Part shown: one piece after another, positions 45,451-56,868 of the stretch
How the letters are laid out: every line of letters starts with the position of its first letter
Numbering within the stretch: the stretch's first letter is position 1
Source of the DNA: Spirodela intermedia
Taxonomy: Eukaryota > Streptophyta > Magnoliopsida > Alismatales > Araceae
DNA length: 64,000 bases
Assembly: GCA_902729315.2 (NCBI GenBank)
Contig: LR746279.1
Location: 820,001-884,000, forward strand
Direction: 5' to 3'
Notes under the pieces: model-generated
Databases searched by the model: none
Seen by the model: only the letters and a program-made list of their open reading frames with translations
What the model was told of the DNA's origin: nothing
Made by a program: the position numbers and the translations under genes

Positions 45451-45505
45451 TTACCGGCTTCCGACAAGTTTGGAGTGAGACAGCGGGCTTGTTTGAGGCA
45501 ATGGT

Positions 45506-48500
45506 TCAGCCTAGTCTCGCCTCCCGCCGGAGCACCTGGAAGAAGAAGAAGAAGATGGTGAGCTTGCTTGCCGGGGAGTCTAATCGGAGGCATCAACTGA
45601 GACGACTGAAAAACAGCTTCTGAATGGTGGGTTTGATACGATCAGAATCAAAATCTGATATTTGCCAACTTAAAAAAAAAGGAAGAACTCGATCATGGTA
45701 ATATAGCCGTAGATTTCCAGAAATGTGAGAAATAAAAGCAAATATTTCCAGAAAAAAAAACAGTAATCAGAGGTAATGGAGTTACTGTTTCTGGATGCCC
45801 ACTTGATATGATCGTAATCACAGGTTGATATTTATCCCAATTAAACGGACGAATTCAGCATTAAACAACAGAAAAAAATACAAATGCACCACAAAACAGA
45901 GATCTGGTTCGAAACTGATATGAAGAATTATCGGATGTTTTCTCCAGAAGATTAGTCAGGATATTCATCTTTATTTCTCACTTCCTCTCGTATGATGAGA
46001 GGATAACGGCAGGGATGAGAATTTAGTCAAAGTGATGAAGGCCCACTGAAAAGACGGATGGTTGCTCATACGTCATGGGGAGATCAAGCTTCTAGCTGCA
46101 AAGCCGACAAAGAGCAGCATGCCCATATTCGGGGAACGCTAATCAGGAGTTCAGAGCAGGTTCCACTTGATCTTGTCAGCCAACAGAGGATCATTTAGGT
46201 ATTCTGAAGAGGATGTAACTGGTTTTTCAGGAAGGGTTTACTGACTACTTTCTTGTAAGCACATGAAATGCTGCATTTGTCCCTGATTTCTCCACGATCC
46301 CTGAGTTATATATGGAATTGGCTGTGTTTTTCAATGATTTACTTGTGAGGAACTTAAGGGCAGAAGCTACTGCTGGTTCTGACACCATTACTATTTCCTT
46401 ACCTTTCTATAGAACAGCTAATCTGGCAGAATAATTTGAGAAAATGCAGAAAATGGATGCTAATTTATTTATTTTTTACAAAGCTTAGCAGGATACTTGA
46501 TACAGAAAGGTGAGTAATAATCTGGGGGGGGAGGGGGGTCGGTCTGAACACACCTCTTCGGCAAACTTTATCAAAATGGTAGTACGCGGTCGCTGCTGCC
46601 CTTCCATCGGTACAAAGTGAGCCGTCACAACAGCCGGGAACCCAGAATTGTCAAGAACACCCTACAAAAAATCATGAAAGCCTTTAGATTTCTATCCATT
46701 TGTCAGCAGATTCAAAGGAGAACGGGGTTATAGCATGAGGCATTTACCCTTACGATCCCAGCTACAAATGCTCCACAATTGAATGCGCCCATGTCTTTTG
46801 GTATAGAAATAAACCTTTCGCAGTCAAATAAATAATTAGCTCAGCTTGTCGGTATGAACAACAGGATTATTTGAAAAAGCACACGAAGATCTGATTAGTT
46901 CATGTTGATACCTGTTCACGAGTAGTTCCTTCTCGCTGATCATGTATTCATCTTCATGCTCAGTTCCTTTCTCAAGTGAGTCGGCAACCTGCGATTAATC
47001 TGTCAGAAGCAAAGTATTCGACCCATTTGCAAAAAGGGTAAAGCATTCAAAGCTGGATTCTCCCACTATCAACGGATGACAAACTAGTTAAAAATGCTCC
47101 TTTTTGGATCTCTGATATCATAAATAGAATCAAGATACAAAGCTTTACAACGGATAATCAGATGTAAGATAGTTAAATTTATGCCAATATCTTTCCTGAA
47201 AACTATCGCGTACCTCCCAGATGCACATGTACTAGTATTCAATTTCTATTAAAAAATGGAACCCATAGCGCAAGCAAAATGTTGAATAGGACCACTTTAA
47301 ATCAGGCAATTACCTTTCCCTTGCCTATTCACTCATGTTCAAATCAGTGGCAAAACCGGTAAAACTCTTATTGACGTGTGACTATTCTTTGTATAATGGT
47401 GTCAATACGTAATCCAGGACTTAACATCTCAAATTCCATATAAATAGTAAAAGAATCTCGAATATCCTCTCTCATCTGAGTGCATATTCAGCGCAATTTG
47501 ACAATTTTTAAGGTGACTCTTACATTCTTTAAGACCTGCAGAGCGCATAAAATGACAGCTTCTTATTCATGTGAAAATACTAGTCAGAGGCACTGAAGTT
47601 CAGGTAAAAAGAAAGTAACTGCTTATGCTTCGTGAAAAAAACTTCAGAAGACAAGTAATACTGACCTTTCCAAAGAGCACCTTCCACACCGTACTATGTA
47701 CAAAGGATAAAATTCCTAACAGTCGTGTCTCCCTCCTGTTTCCCTATGTCAGAAGTTTGAGACACAAGCAAAATGAAGAGAATTCTAGAATGGAAAAACG
47801 AGGAAAGAAAAAAAATCCATAAGAACAGTGAAAATTTAAAAATTCTTTTGAAACCAAAAGTTCGTAATCAAGCGCAAACAAGAAAAAACTAGATGCACAA
47901 ATAGCAGACAGTGACTCAGAAAAAACGTATTAAAATGTTTTCTTTTCTACTTTGACTAGGAAAAGAAATGTTCAACGAGGAAAAAATATTTTTAAAACTG
48001 ACTATGGTGAGAATCTCATGATGCAAAGATTTATCATTGAGTAAATCACGATTCGTTAATCCCACTATCAAGCACTATCAAAATTTGTGAAATGAAAAAT
48101 AATAAAAATGCAAATATTTTCTATCTAAAAGTACACTGTTGTTTTCATGCTGAATTATCTAGGCTCCCCATCTGACCTGAGAGACCAGGAAGTGGGGAAT
48201 GAGCCAGTTCTCTTTACTCAAGCATAGTTTACTGAGTTTCAGAGAATGAAATAAAATCACCACCATATTATAGACAGAAGATTTCTCCTCAACCCAATTC
48301 CCAATCTTCCTCCCAGTTTTTCAGTACTACCTGACCAGCACCAGGAGAGGAAGTCAATGCTAATTCTTCAGCAAATAATTCGCAAGGCCAAAAAAATTCA
48401 ATAATCAACACAATAAGTTCTTGAAACGTGATGACAACCATTGATGCTCAATTTCATAGCAAGACTGAGACTGTACGTAGTGAAATATCAAAGCAAGATG

Positions 48501-49574
48501 AAATCTCAGCATCATATTAGGTGCCCACATTTCCTAGGCGGCTGTATTGATTTGATACCGTCATCGGTTTCATCATGTTTTAGAACTATAATATTTGATC
48601 ATCAAGTTTGAAAGATCAGGTGGCAACAGAAAGCCAACATCATTGACTTGCTACAAGATTAGCCTCATCAAGGTATATAAAATAACTTCCAGAGAATATA
48701 CACTAAAATGGTAAAACGTGGTATGTATTACTACTGAGTTCCTTGTAAGTTATAGCGAATTATTCTTTTGCTGACAATGCATCCAAGCTACCAAAATAGT
48801 ACAAGATATCATGTCAAACAAGGTATACCTTCTCCCTATTGCAAAGGAGCTCGAGTACTCTAGCACCAACAGAATATCCTGCATCCTCTAGCCTGGACAT
48901 TTAAGGGAGGGAGCATACATCATTTATATAAAAAGAATAATCAATTACTATCTCCCAAAAAGCTGAGCGGTTTGTTTTTTCAAAGCAACATTTTTCAGTC
49001 ACATAAGGAGACTCTGAAAAGTCAGGTTCTAAAATGGCCTACACACCTGGTTTCCTAGTTAACAATGAAACCAACAAACTCTCTGGATCAAATCGAGACA
49101 TGGGAAAACGATCAACCATGCAGACAAGTTAAGATTCAAATGCTTAAAAAACAGTGGTTAAGCAATAAAGCCAAGCAATCGCAATAAAATGATACTATAA
49201 AATTTTCTATTAGTTAGTGCTATCACATTACATAGAAATATGTACCAGTCGAAAATAACTCCTAGGACAAAAAAAATACATGGTACTAATGATTAAGAAA
49301 GGTGCAGAGTCAATTGGTTGTTACTTTCATCATTACCATCATTATACAAATCTTCTCATCAATCAAGAGGTTTATTCTGGACAACAAAGCCCTATGCATT
49401 CCAGAAATGTTAATGGGTATACAAGTTTCCCATAGAACCATCAAGGGAAGACAATGTTGGGGTAACATTGATAAGAAGCTTCAGTAAATGCACAGAGGTA
49501 CAGATAAAGAAATAATAATAATAATAATAATAATGATAATAATAATAATAATAATAATAATGATGATGATGATG

Positions 49575-49638
<64 letters not shown>

Positions 49639-50965
49639 GTCAGACTTGTAAGAAAAATACCTGCGCTCCAATTCTGCAATGTTGTCGACCTGTGTCTGAT
49701 TGTATTGCACCATCTCAGAAAATAAGAATGCAAAGGCACTCAGACTAACCTGAAACAAAACGAATATTGATACAACATCTGAGATTCTCAATACGAATGT
49801 TAATAACAAGGCAAGAACCTTGATGGTACAGAAAAATGGTCAAAAGAAAAAAAAAGTTTATAAAAAGAAATTCTCCCGAGCCTTGCATTAGTCCTTACGA
49901 AATTAAACCTATGCTTCTAAATATGGGCCTACACCACTCATCTTAAATCGGTTTGGTGTAATAAATTAACACATTATTATAGTTGACGGTTCCTCTTTGG
50001 GTGAATACGTTCTGTTTATATTTTCTACATGAGAAAGCTTAAAAATCAGCTTGGATGTGAGGGCATGTGTCAGACAATCCCAAACTTGTGTTACAAAAGT
50101 CAACTTATGATTATATAGGTGTGCTCACTTTATTCATAGCGAATTGGTTCTGGGTTGGATGGCCCAATATTTCTAGCAAAAAGAAAGAAAAGGGAAAATT
50201 TCTCCTACAAGATCAAAATGCAGAACTTTATTAAGTCTATCCTAAAGCACAAAACATGGCATCAGACTTATGAGATGTCAAGTAGAACGAAATGGTCAAT
50301 GAAATAAGAGATAGCATGCTAACCAAGAAAAAATAGGAAAAAATGGCACAGCCTACACAGGTAGGAAAATTCATTTTGCTCCTACTGCTGCATCACTGCA
50401 TTGGAGATTTTGCCTGAAGAGGAAGGCTTTGGACGCTTATGTGGAAACCATTTTCTCGATTTTTGTTTATTATCCGAGTCCATTAATACCAATATTAATA
50501 GGTTTTGTGAAATGAGGTCTAACTATCCATTCCAGGTTACTTGAATTCGTCTCTTGAGAGCAGACAATAGAGGTCGGATCACCGACCAAAACAACATGTG
50601 GATAATTTTTTAGTAAAAAACCTATATAATCAGCCAAAGCATCCGAGTTAAACAAAATCACGTTCAAAACGTCAGTAGACGAGAAGGAACACAGTCTCCC
50701 CATTTCATTCAGTGTTTCAATTACAGAGAGCCGATTTCATCCCCTCAGCCGTCACGCACGGCAGATCCAGCAGAAATCACGCAAAACAATACCTCACAGC
50801 GAATGGCGTCTTCCAGGGCGACAGAGAAAAACATGACAAAAATAAATCAGAAAGTGCAGGAAAGGAAGAGAACAGAGATGAAGCGACTTCTACCTCCTGC
50901 TTTCCCCTGCTGAGGGGCTTCTCGAGGACGTTCGAGTACTGCTTGATCTTCCCCACCCCGATCAT
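45506..50965 (-). CDS. TRAPPC5: Trafficking protein particle complex subunit 5 (TRAPPC5/Trs31)
   Basis: Eight exons with matching phases: 50894-50965, 49661-49749, 48829-48892, 47666-47743, 46912-46988, 46748-46814, 46554-46661, 45506-45535. They give 194 residues, the family length. The sequence begins [24 protein letters not shown] and continues with [96 protein letters not shown] and [24 protein letters not shown]. The last exon holds only nine codons (VLRREARLG) plus stop, about 1 kb from its neighbour. Trs31 is a Bet3-fold core subunit of TRAPP, a Rab-activating tether for ER-Golgi and later traffic. Introns include a long (TAA)n tract. It is divergent from the DOMON/b561 gene. Confidence 0.95.
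49511..49638. repeat. (TAA)n microsatellite with ATG interruptions in TRAPPC5 intron 2
   Basis: About 125 bp of AATAATAAT with interspersed GATGATGATG at 49560-49576. It lies about 20 bp from the donor site of intron 2 (exon ends at 49661). Poly-Ile, poly-Leu and poly-Tyr frames here are artefacts of the repeat. Confidence 0.97.
49750..50893 (-). other. First intron of TRAPPC5
   Basis: This 1.1-kb intron contains no recognised gene. A 77-codon minus-strand frame (50470-50703, including [17 protein letters not shown]) has plausible composition, but I cannot place it in a family. Confidence 0.4.
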
Positions 50966-51865
50966 CGTCTCCCTGGTGCCGCCCCGCTGAGCGATCGTTC
51001 TCTCCCCCCCACCTCCCTCTCCTCGTCACTGCGGGAACTTTCTCGGACTCTGCGGGGTCCATTCATCCAACAAGGCAAAACAGTTCTACCCGAAATTAGA
51101 TCCGCAAAATATCGGTTCGGTCGGGTCCACGTGATTCATACGACCCACCGACAGATCCACGTGATTCCCCGGTGTCTTATTCGGGGGAGGGCGGAATCGG
51201 GTCGCCCACCCACCGAGCCGATCCAGATCGGGAACGGATCGTCCGAGTCGGTAGAAAAGGACATAAAAAAAATAACATGATAAATGGGTTTGAACGCAGG
51301 CATCAGTTATTAATTACGCTGAGGAAAATGACATGGAATAAACTCAAATATATTATTATAATCTGTCATAATCAACGATGAATTTAAATGGCAGAGAAAA
51401 TAACATTAAAAAGTATATTTATAATATTAAAAAATGAGTCGTCCTTGACAAATCCCGGAGAAGCTCTGACCGCAATCAAGGTGGCATAAGTGATATGTTT
51501 TTAAGAAAAATGCGTTTTAGGACAATTGTACAGAGATGATTTGCGGAATCGGCCAGAATCTGACCGAACTCGGTATTCCCCTTCCTTTGTGGGCCCCCGT
51601 TCAGACTCGGGTCCGCAAGTGGGTTTCCGAGTCGTCGCCGATTTGGCCGCCTCCCACTCAGAAAACTGAAGGCACTAATAACCGAATATGCCCTCTCTCT
51701 CTCTCAACCAAAGCGACCTCAACCCCGAAGCTTCTTCCCCTCCCTCTCTCCTCCCTTCCCCGTCGGTCCTCTCAGGAGAGGAACGGCGGCAGAAGGCGCT
51801 CAAAGCGTCGTCCACCGCCTGGTCTTCTTGGGATTCGCCGCCGGAGATCAGGGAGGAGGTCTCCG
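50966..51865. promoter_or_regulatory. Divergent region between TRAPPC5 and the DOMON/b561 gene
   Basis: About 900 bp separate the two start codons. The TRAPPC5 side is GC-rich; GTCCACGTGATTC (G-box CACGTG) occurs at 51125 and ATCCACGTGATTC at 51156. The centre (51250-51540) is AT-rich. The leader of the DOMON gene is CT-rich and in frame with the coding region. Confidence 0.5.
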
Positions 51866-54601
51866 ATGGCGGGAAGGCCGAGTCTCGGGTACCTGATCCT
51901 CGTCGTCTTCGTCTTCCTCCTCCCAATGCGGGGATGCCGAGCAGAGGCGCCTTGTTCCGAGGGGAACTCGTCGGTGGTGGGATTCGAGTCGGAGCTTGTC
52001 ATGGTGCAGCATCAGGTCCGCGGGGTGTTCCGCGTGGTCGACGGGTGCTCCTTCTCTGTCCGCGAGTTCGATATGCTGGAGGGATCCGGGGAGGTGAGGT
52101 GGTGGGGCGCCACCGGCGAGGATTTTGAGAATATGACTCAGGGGTTCGAGATCTCTGATCTGGTGCTCAATCGAACCTACCGGAACGACACGCTCATCGT
52201 CCGGCTGATGAACAAAACGTGGGACGAGATCAGGATCGTATCTGTCTGGGACAAGTCCACGGCGTCGGATTTCGGGCATGTCGTTCTGCAGAGCTCCGGG
52301 AATGAGTGGAGCTCGCCTCCGGCACCAAGTCCGAGTATCTCCCCTTCTCCGTCGCAATCTCCGGTTAGTACGGAAGAACAGAAGAAGAAGAAGCCAGTTC
52401 ACCGGCAGCCGACCATGTTTGATAACTGCAGGTTCCTCTCTCCACAATTCCGCCTACGGTGGACCCTTGACTCCGACACAGATTCCGTTGACATAGGCCT
52501 CGAAGCGTCCGTCGGATCTCAGTACTATATGGCCTTCGGGTGGTCTCAACCAGGATCACAACCCCCCTCCATGATCCATGCTGATGTTGCAATCACAGGA
52601 TTCACGGAAGAGGGCACCCCATTTGCAGATGACTACTACATCACGGCAAAAAGTGAATGTGGCCAAAACAAGGATGGCGATGTGCAGGGTGTATGCCCAG
52701 ACACAGTTTATGATTCGGACCATGCTGGGCTAGTTAATAACACTAAACCTATCTACGGCCACAGGAAGGATGGAGTCTCCTTCATCCGTTACAATCGTCC
52801 TCTTGTGACTATTGATGAGACGTTCGATGTGGTGGTGCACAAGAATGATACTATGAATGTGATCTGGGCTCTTGGTAAGATTAGCCCACCCAATGCACTC
52901 CAAGGTTATTATCGTCCTCAAAAACATGGAGCATTACATGAGCAGTACGGGCACCTTAGTCTCAATTTGTCTCAAGCAATGAACGATTGCATTGGCCCAT
53001 TGGATGCAGAAGACAAAGATGACCAAGATCTGATTACTGCCGATGGTAAGACTCCATTGGTAGTAGTTTCAGGACCTGCTCTTCGCTACCCAAACCCTCC
53101 CAGTCCTTCAAATGTCCTTTACATCAACAAGAAGGAAGCTCCTCTGTTGAGAGTTGAAAGGGGTGTCCCAGTAAAGTTCTCCATCCAAGCAGGACATAAT
53201 GTAGCCCTTTACATAACATCTGATCCCATTGGAGGCAATGCAACTTCTCGAAATATCTCTGAGGTGGTATATGCTGGTGGACCAGATGCCGAAGGCGTTC
53301 CTGCCACCCCAAAAGAGCTTGTTTGGTTACCTGATAGGAAGACTCCAGACCAGGTTTATTATCAATCTTTATTTGAGAAGAAGATGGGGTGGAAAATTCA
53401 AGTGGTGGATGGAGGTCTCTCGGACATGTACCATAACAGTGTCTTCTTGGATGATCAGCAAGTTACTCTGTTCTGGACTCTCTCTGAAGGTTCAATTTCA
53501 CTAGCAGCTCGAGGAGAGAAAAAAAGTGGCTATCTTGCCATTGGCTTTGGTAGCGAGATGCGACACAGCTTTGCATATGTGGGTTGGGTGGATGAAAGTG
53601 GGAAGCCCCATGTGAACACGTACTGGATAGATGGGAGAGATGCATCTAGTTTGCATCCAACTTCTGAAAACCTGACCGATGTGAGATGCAAAACGGAAAA
53701 TGGTATGATTACTTTTGAGTTCACTCGCCCATTCTCACCTTCATGTAGTGGAAGAATTGAATGTCAGAATGTTATTGAACCAGTAGCTCCGTTAAGAGTT
53801 ATCTGGGCCATGGGTGCCCTATGGTCGGAGGATAATTTGAGCGAGAGAAATATGCATTCACTTACTAGCACGAGGTCAATGAGGGTCATGCTGATGCACG
53901 GTTCAGCTGAGGCAGAACAGGATTTACGTCCAGTTTTGGCTGTTCATGGGTTCATGATGTTTGTTGCATGGGGTATGCTGCTCCCTGGTGGAATTTTGGC
54001 TGCAAGGTACTTAAAACATGTGAAAGGTGACGGGTGGTTTAAGATACATGTCTACCTGCAATATTCTGGGATTTCTATCATGCTACTTGGAGTACTTTTT
54101 GCTGCTGCAGAACTCCGGGGTTTCTATATAAGCTCCTTGCATGTTAAATTTGGCATCACTGCTTTAATACTGGCATGTGCGCAGCCTATAAATGCATATT
54201 TAAGACCTAAGAAGCCAGTCAATGGAGAAAGTACTTCATCAAAGAGAATGCTTTGGGAATATTTTCATATTATCACTGGAAGATGCGCAGTTGTTGTTGG
54301 AATTGCGTCCCTTATCAGTGGGATGAAGCACCTGGGAGATAGGTATGGTGGTGAAAATGCTGAAGGACTTAATTGGGCATTAATCCTTTGGTTTTTGGTC
54401 GGTGCGTTGGTCGTTGTATACTTGGAGTACTCAGAAAGAAAGCGCAGGATGATAGATAGGAGCTCTTTAAGAGGCAACTGGGTGTTAGGAAACGAGGAAG
54501 ATGATTCAGCTGACCTCTTGCATCCGAAAAGAATATTTTCTGAATCAGAGAACCAGACGTCTGGCGGAATGGAGGTGCAGCTTGAGCCCCTTCACAGATA
54601 G
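51866..54601 (+). CDS. DM13-DOMON-cytochrome b561 membrane protein (DBH-like, At5g54830 type)
   Basis: One exon, 911 residues from the ATG at 51866. This Met begins a clear signal peptide (LGYLILVVFVFLLPMRGCRA); the frame is open further upstream, but without a secretory start. A DM13 domain covers about residues 45-150. After a Ser/Pro linker comes a first DOMON domain (about 182-330, starting FDNCRFLSPQFRLRWTLD), a middle region, and a second DOMON domain (about 525-655, VTLFWTLSEGSISLAARG). The C-terminal cytochrome b561 core has helices with the four expected haem histidines (VHGFM about 692, KIHVYLQ about 727, SLHVKFG about 758, YFHIITG about 800). Such proteins are ascorbate-reducible trans-membrane electron carriers at the plasma membrane or other endomembranes; DOMON domains bind haem or sugars. 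The physiological partner is unknown. Confidence 0.94.
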   Translation: MAGRPSLGYLILVVFVFLLPMRGCRAEAPCSEGNSSVVGFESELVMVQHQVRGVFRVVDGCSFSVREFDMLEGSGEVRWWGATGEDFENMTQGFEISDLVLNRTYRNDTLIVRLMNKTWDEIRIVSVWDKSTASDFGHVVLQSSGNEWSSPPAPSPSISPSPSQSPVSTEEQKKKKPVHRQPTMFDNCRFLSPQFRLRWTLDSDTDSVDIGLEASVGSQYYMAFGWSQPGSQPPSMIHADVAITGFTEEGTPFADDYYITAKSECGQNKDGDVQGVCPDTVYDSDHAGLVNNTKPIYGHRKDGVSFIRYNRPLVTIDETFDVVVHKNDTMNVIWALGKISPPNALQGYYRPQKHGALHEQYGHLSLNLSQAMNDCIGPLDAEDKDDQDLITADGKTPLVVVSGPALRYPNPPSPSNVLYINKKEAPLLRVERGVPVKFSIQAGHNVALYITSDPIGGNATSRNISEVVYAGGPDAEGVPATPKELVWLPDRKTPDQVYYQSLFEKKMGWKIQVVDGGLSDMYHNSVFLDDQQVTLFWTLSEGSISLAARGEKKSGYLAIGFGSEMRHSFAYVGWVDESGKPHVNTYWIDGRDASSLHPTSENLTDVRCKTENGMITFEFTRPFSPSCSGRIECQNVIEPVAPLRVIWAMGALWSEDNLSERNMHSLTSTRSMRVMLMHGSAEAEQDLRPVLAVHGFMMFVAWGMLLPGGILAARYLKHVKGDGWFKIHVYLQYSGISIMLLGVLFAAAELRGFYISSLHVKFGITALILACAQPINAYLRPKKPVNGESTSSKRMLWEYFHIITGRCAVVVGIASLISGMKHLGDRYGGENAEGLNWALILWFLVGALVVVYLEYSERKRRMIDRSSLRGNWVLGNEEDDSADLLHPKRIFSESENQTSGGMEVQLEPLHR

Positions 54602-56374
54602 ACAAGCGTCTTCTATGATTGTGTATCTCTTGTTACATACTCATGATACCTCTGTTTTAACATGAAAATTTCTGCACTTTTCTCCTGGCAATTGATGCCA
54701 TGATGTTCTGAATGAGCGTGGGGAAAATACACTTGAGAACAAACTTTTAGCGGCTACTTTGATGTGCTGGGGCATCGGGGTGGAGAGGTTTATTTATCTC
54801 CTAACAGGCTGATCAATGCATGTAGTTTGTATATGTAATACAAACATGAAACACTGAAGAATGATGAAATGGTTCACTTTTGTATGTGATGATTAAATCG
54901 GCCAGAGAGCGATTGCATCTTCCACCAGTACTTCAAGAAACTTAGCCTCATATCTAACTGTTGATGATAGAACTTTCTCGCTTTAAATGATGGATAAGTA
55001 CTAATTTTTTTTTCTATTGATGCATGCCAGAGTTTTTCCAGCAGGTGCTTCTTCTGCTGGTGACGATTTCTTTCCAAGTAAGATTATAGATTTATTTTGC
55101 CAAATTTATCTGGATATCACATAACCATAGTTTCATTAAGGCCAAATGATATCAATTAACCATAGTTTCATGGCTCAGTTCTTGAGAGACAATATAAAGT
55201 TATAGTCCACTTGAATCAATCGTGCGAAATTTCCTTCTTGGGTTATAAAAAAAATTGGACTTTTTTTCATCACAGTCTACACAACAGTGTGCCAAATGTT
55301 TCCTTCCATTGGATTATGCAGCAACTATCATTGTTAGGTGGCATGCTAATGCACCCAGACTGATATGTTATATCACCTAACATCATCCACGCGTGTCTAT
55401 GATTCTTGATATGAAGCACAGAAACACCTGTTCAGATTGAGTAATTTTGTAGTTTCTATCATGATCCTGGATGACACAGTGTGCTATTGTTTTGCTATAA
55501 TGGGTATTTTATTTCATATAAAATCATATGATCAATAAATAGATGTTTACTAGGATCTTATGGATTGTTGACAATAAGACCAAAGTTTTAGATGTGGAAT
55601 GGCTGTCGTGGCAGCTCGAATCTTTCTGTCCTGTGAAGATCCTCTGCTGATGAGGTAATAAACAGGAGGAGCATCAAAGGCGATTTATATTCAGTAAAAC
55701 GGAGTAATGTGACTTTAGTTCGTTATGATGATATATAAATCAACACAAGGAGGAAAATATCAGAAATATAGATTTTTTATTTTTTTAAAATTTATTTGTG
55801 AGATAATTTTCAATGGAATCATTTTGAGATTTTTTTCGAACATTATGCAAATGATAGTCTCATAATGTCTGCATCTGATCTCTGAATGATCAAGGTTTTT
55901 TTTTTTTTTCCTTTTTTTTCTTATGTGTTCATGTAATATATATGGTTAGTATGCTCATCTGTAGCTATATACGTATTGACCCTCAGCTGAGGCATCTTGT
56001 TTCCTGAGACAGCATGGTTGACTAAATGCCCATTATTGGTGACCTGACCGTTGACTTCCTCTGGGCATCATAGTGTGTGGTGGGTCGCAGTTCCCTGAAG
56101 AACACCCTTTCAAGATTGAGGATGTACATAGATATTTCTATTTTTGTCATGTTTACCCTATTTGTGTACGATTTGCTAAAAATGGCCGGCAAATGTGATT
56201 TCTCTGGGCTTCTATTCATTGGTTCCAACGGGATCTCGCCACGTCACCTCTTCTTTTCCCCCCATTTTCTGTAATTTTTACTCGATCTTTAATATCCACT
56301 TCCTGTCCCGTTTTCATTTAACTTGATAATATAATTTTTTTTTTTTAAAAAGAGACCTGTATGTGTGTGTGTGT

Positions 56375-56411
<37 letters not shown>

Positions 56412-56868
56412 CCTCTCTCTCTGTGTGGGGTATGTTTCTAGAGAAAACCCCGAGCTTGGGCTTAACATAATGTGGGCCTATGAGGCCCATTTATACTCAT
56501 TGTGGGGCCCGCGGTGTCCACTTGAATAGGAAGGGCGTTGAATCGTCGTTTTTGTCTAGGCGCCTGTGGGTGGTTACGGAGATGACAAGCGAAGGATGGA
56601 GCAGTGCGGCAGGCGATGACCTACACGGATTCTCCAGATCTCGCGTAGCCACCGTCGATCTCCCTGTTTCACCCTCTGGACCGTCGAGGTAGATCGGTTT
56701 GGCGGAGGGGCGAGGCGCGGGGCCAGCGAAAGTTCATCGCTGCTTGAGATTCGCCGGAGGGGCGAACCTCTGCCGTGTCGTCCAAAGGTGGTGGCTGCGT
56801 TGTGAACAGGGTAGTAGAGGCATCGGAGGAGCTTTGGATCTAGGAGGGAGAAAGGTGGTGAGATCGAG
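54602..56868. other. Intergenic region between the DOMON/b561 and phosphatase-like genes
   Basis: No gene is supported. It holds the 3' UTR of the upstream gene, AT-rich sequence and T-runs (about 55894-55920, 56336-56346). A compound (GT)n(CT)n microsatellite lies at 56361-56424. TGGGCC/GGCCC motifs at 56470-56510 precede the GC-rich leader of the downstream gene. Frames at 56480-56944 have no match and may be leader. Confidence 0.5.
56361..56424 (+). repeat. Compound (GT)n(CT)n microsatellite
   Basis: GTGTGTGTGTGTG is followed directly by a (CT)n run with CCCT interruptions. Confidence 0.95.

Larger units (their letters stand above)
42736..45505. other. Repeat-bearing spacer between CAF1 and TRAPPC5
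   Basis: No protein gene is recognised. The CAF1 3' UTR occupies the start. It contains a 146-bp-period duplication, a foldback hairpin, an (AT)n microsatellite at 44863-44900 and a three-unit repeat, each listed separately. The frame at 44614-44799 (minus) lies in the first repeat unit and has no family match. Confidence 0.5.

Noticed and set aside
49410-49809. Poly-Tyr, poly-Leu and poly-Ile frames
   Set aside because: Products of the (TAA)n microsatellite in a TRAPPC5 intron; only the short flank belongs to a real exon.
51536-51865. 110-codon N-terminal extension of the DOMON/b561 protein
   Set aside because: Low-complexity leader; the Met at 51866 directly begins a good signal peptide, and the resulting 911 residues fit the family length.
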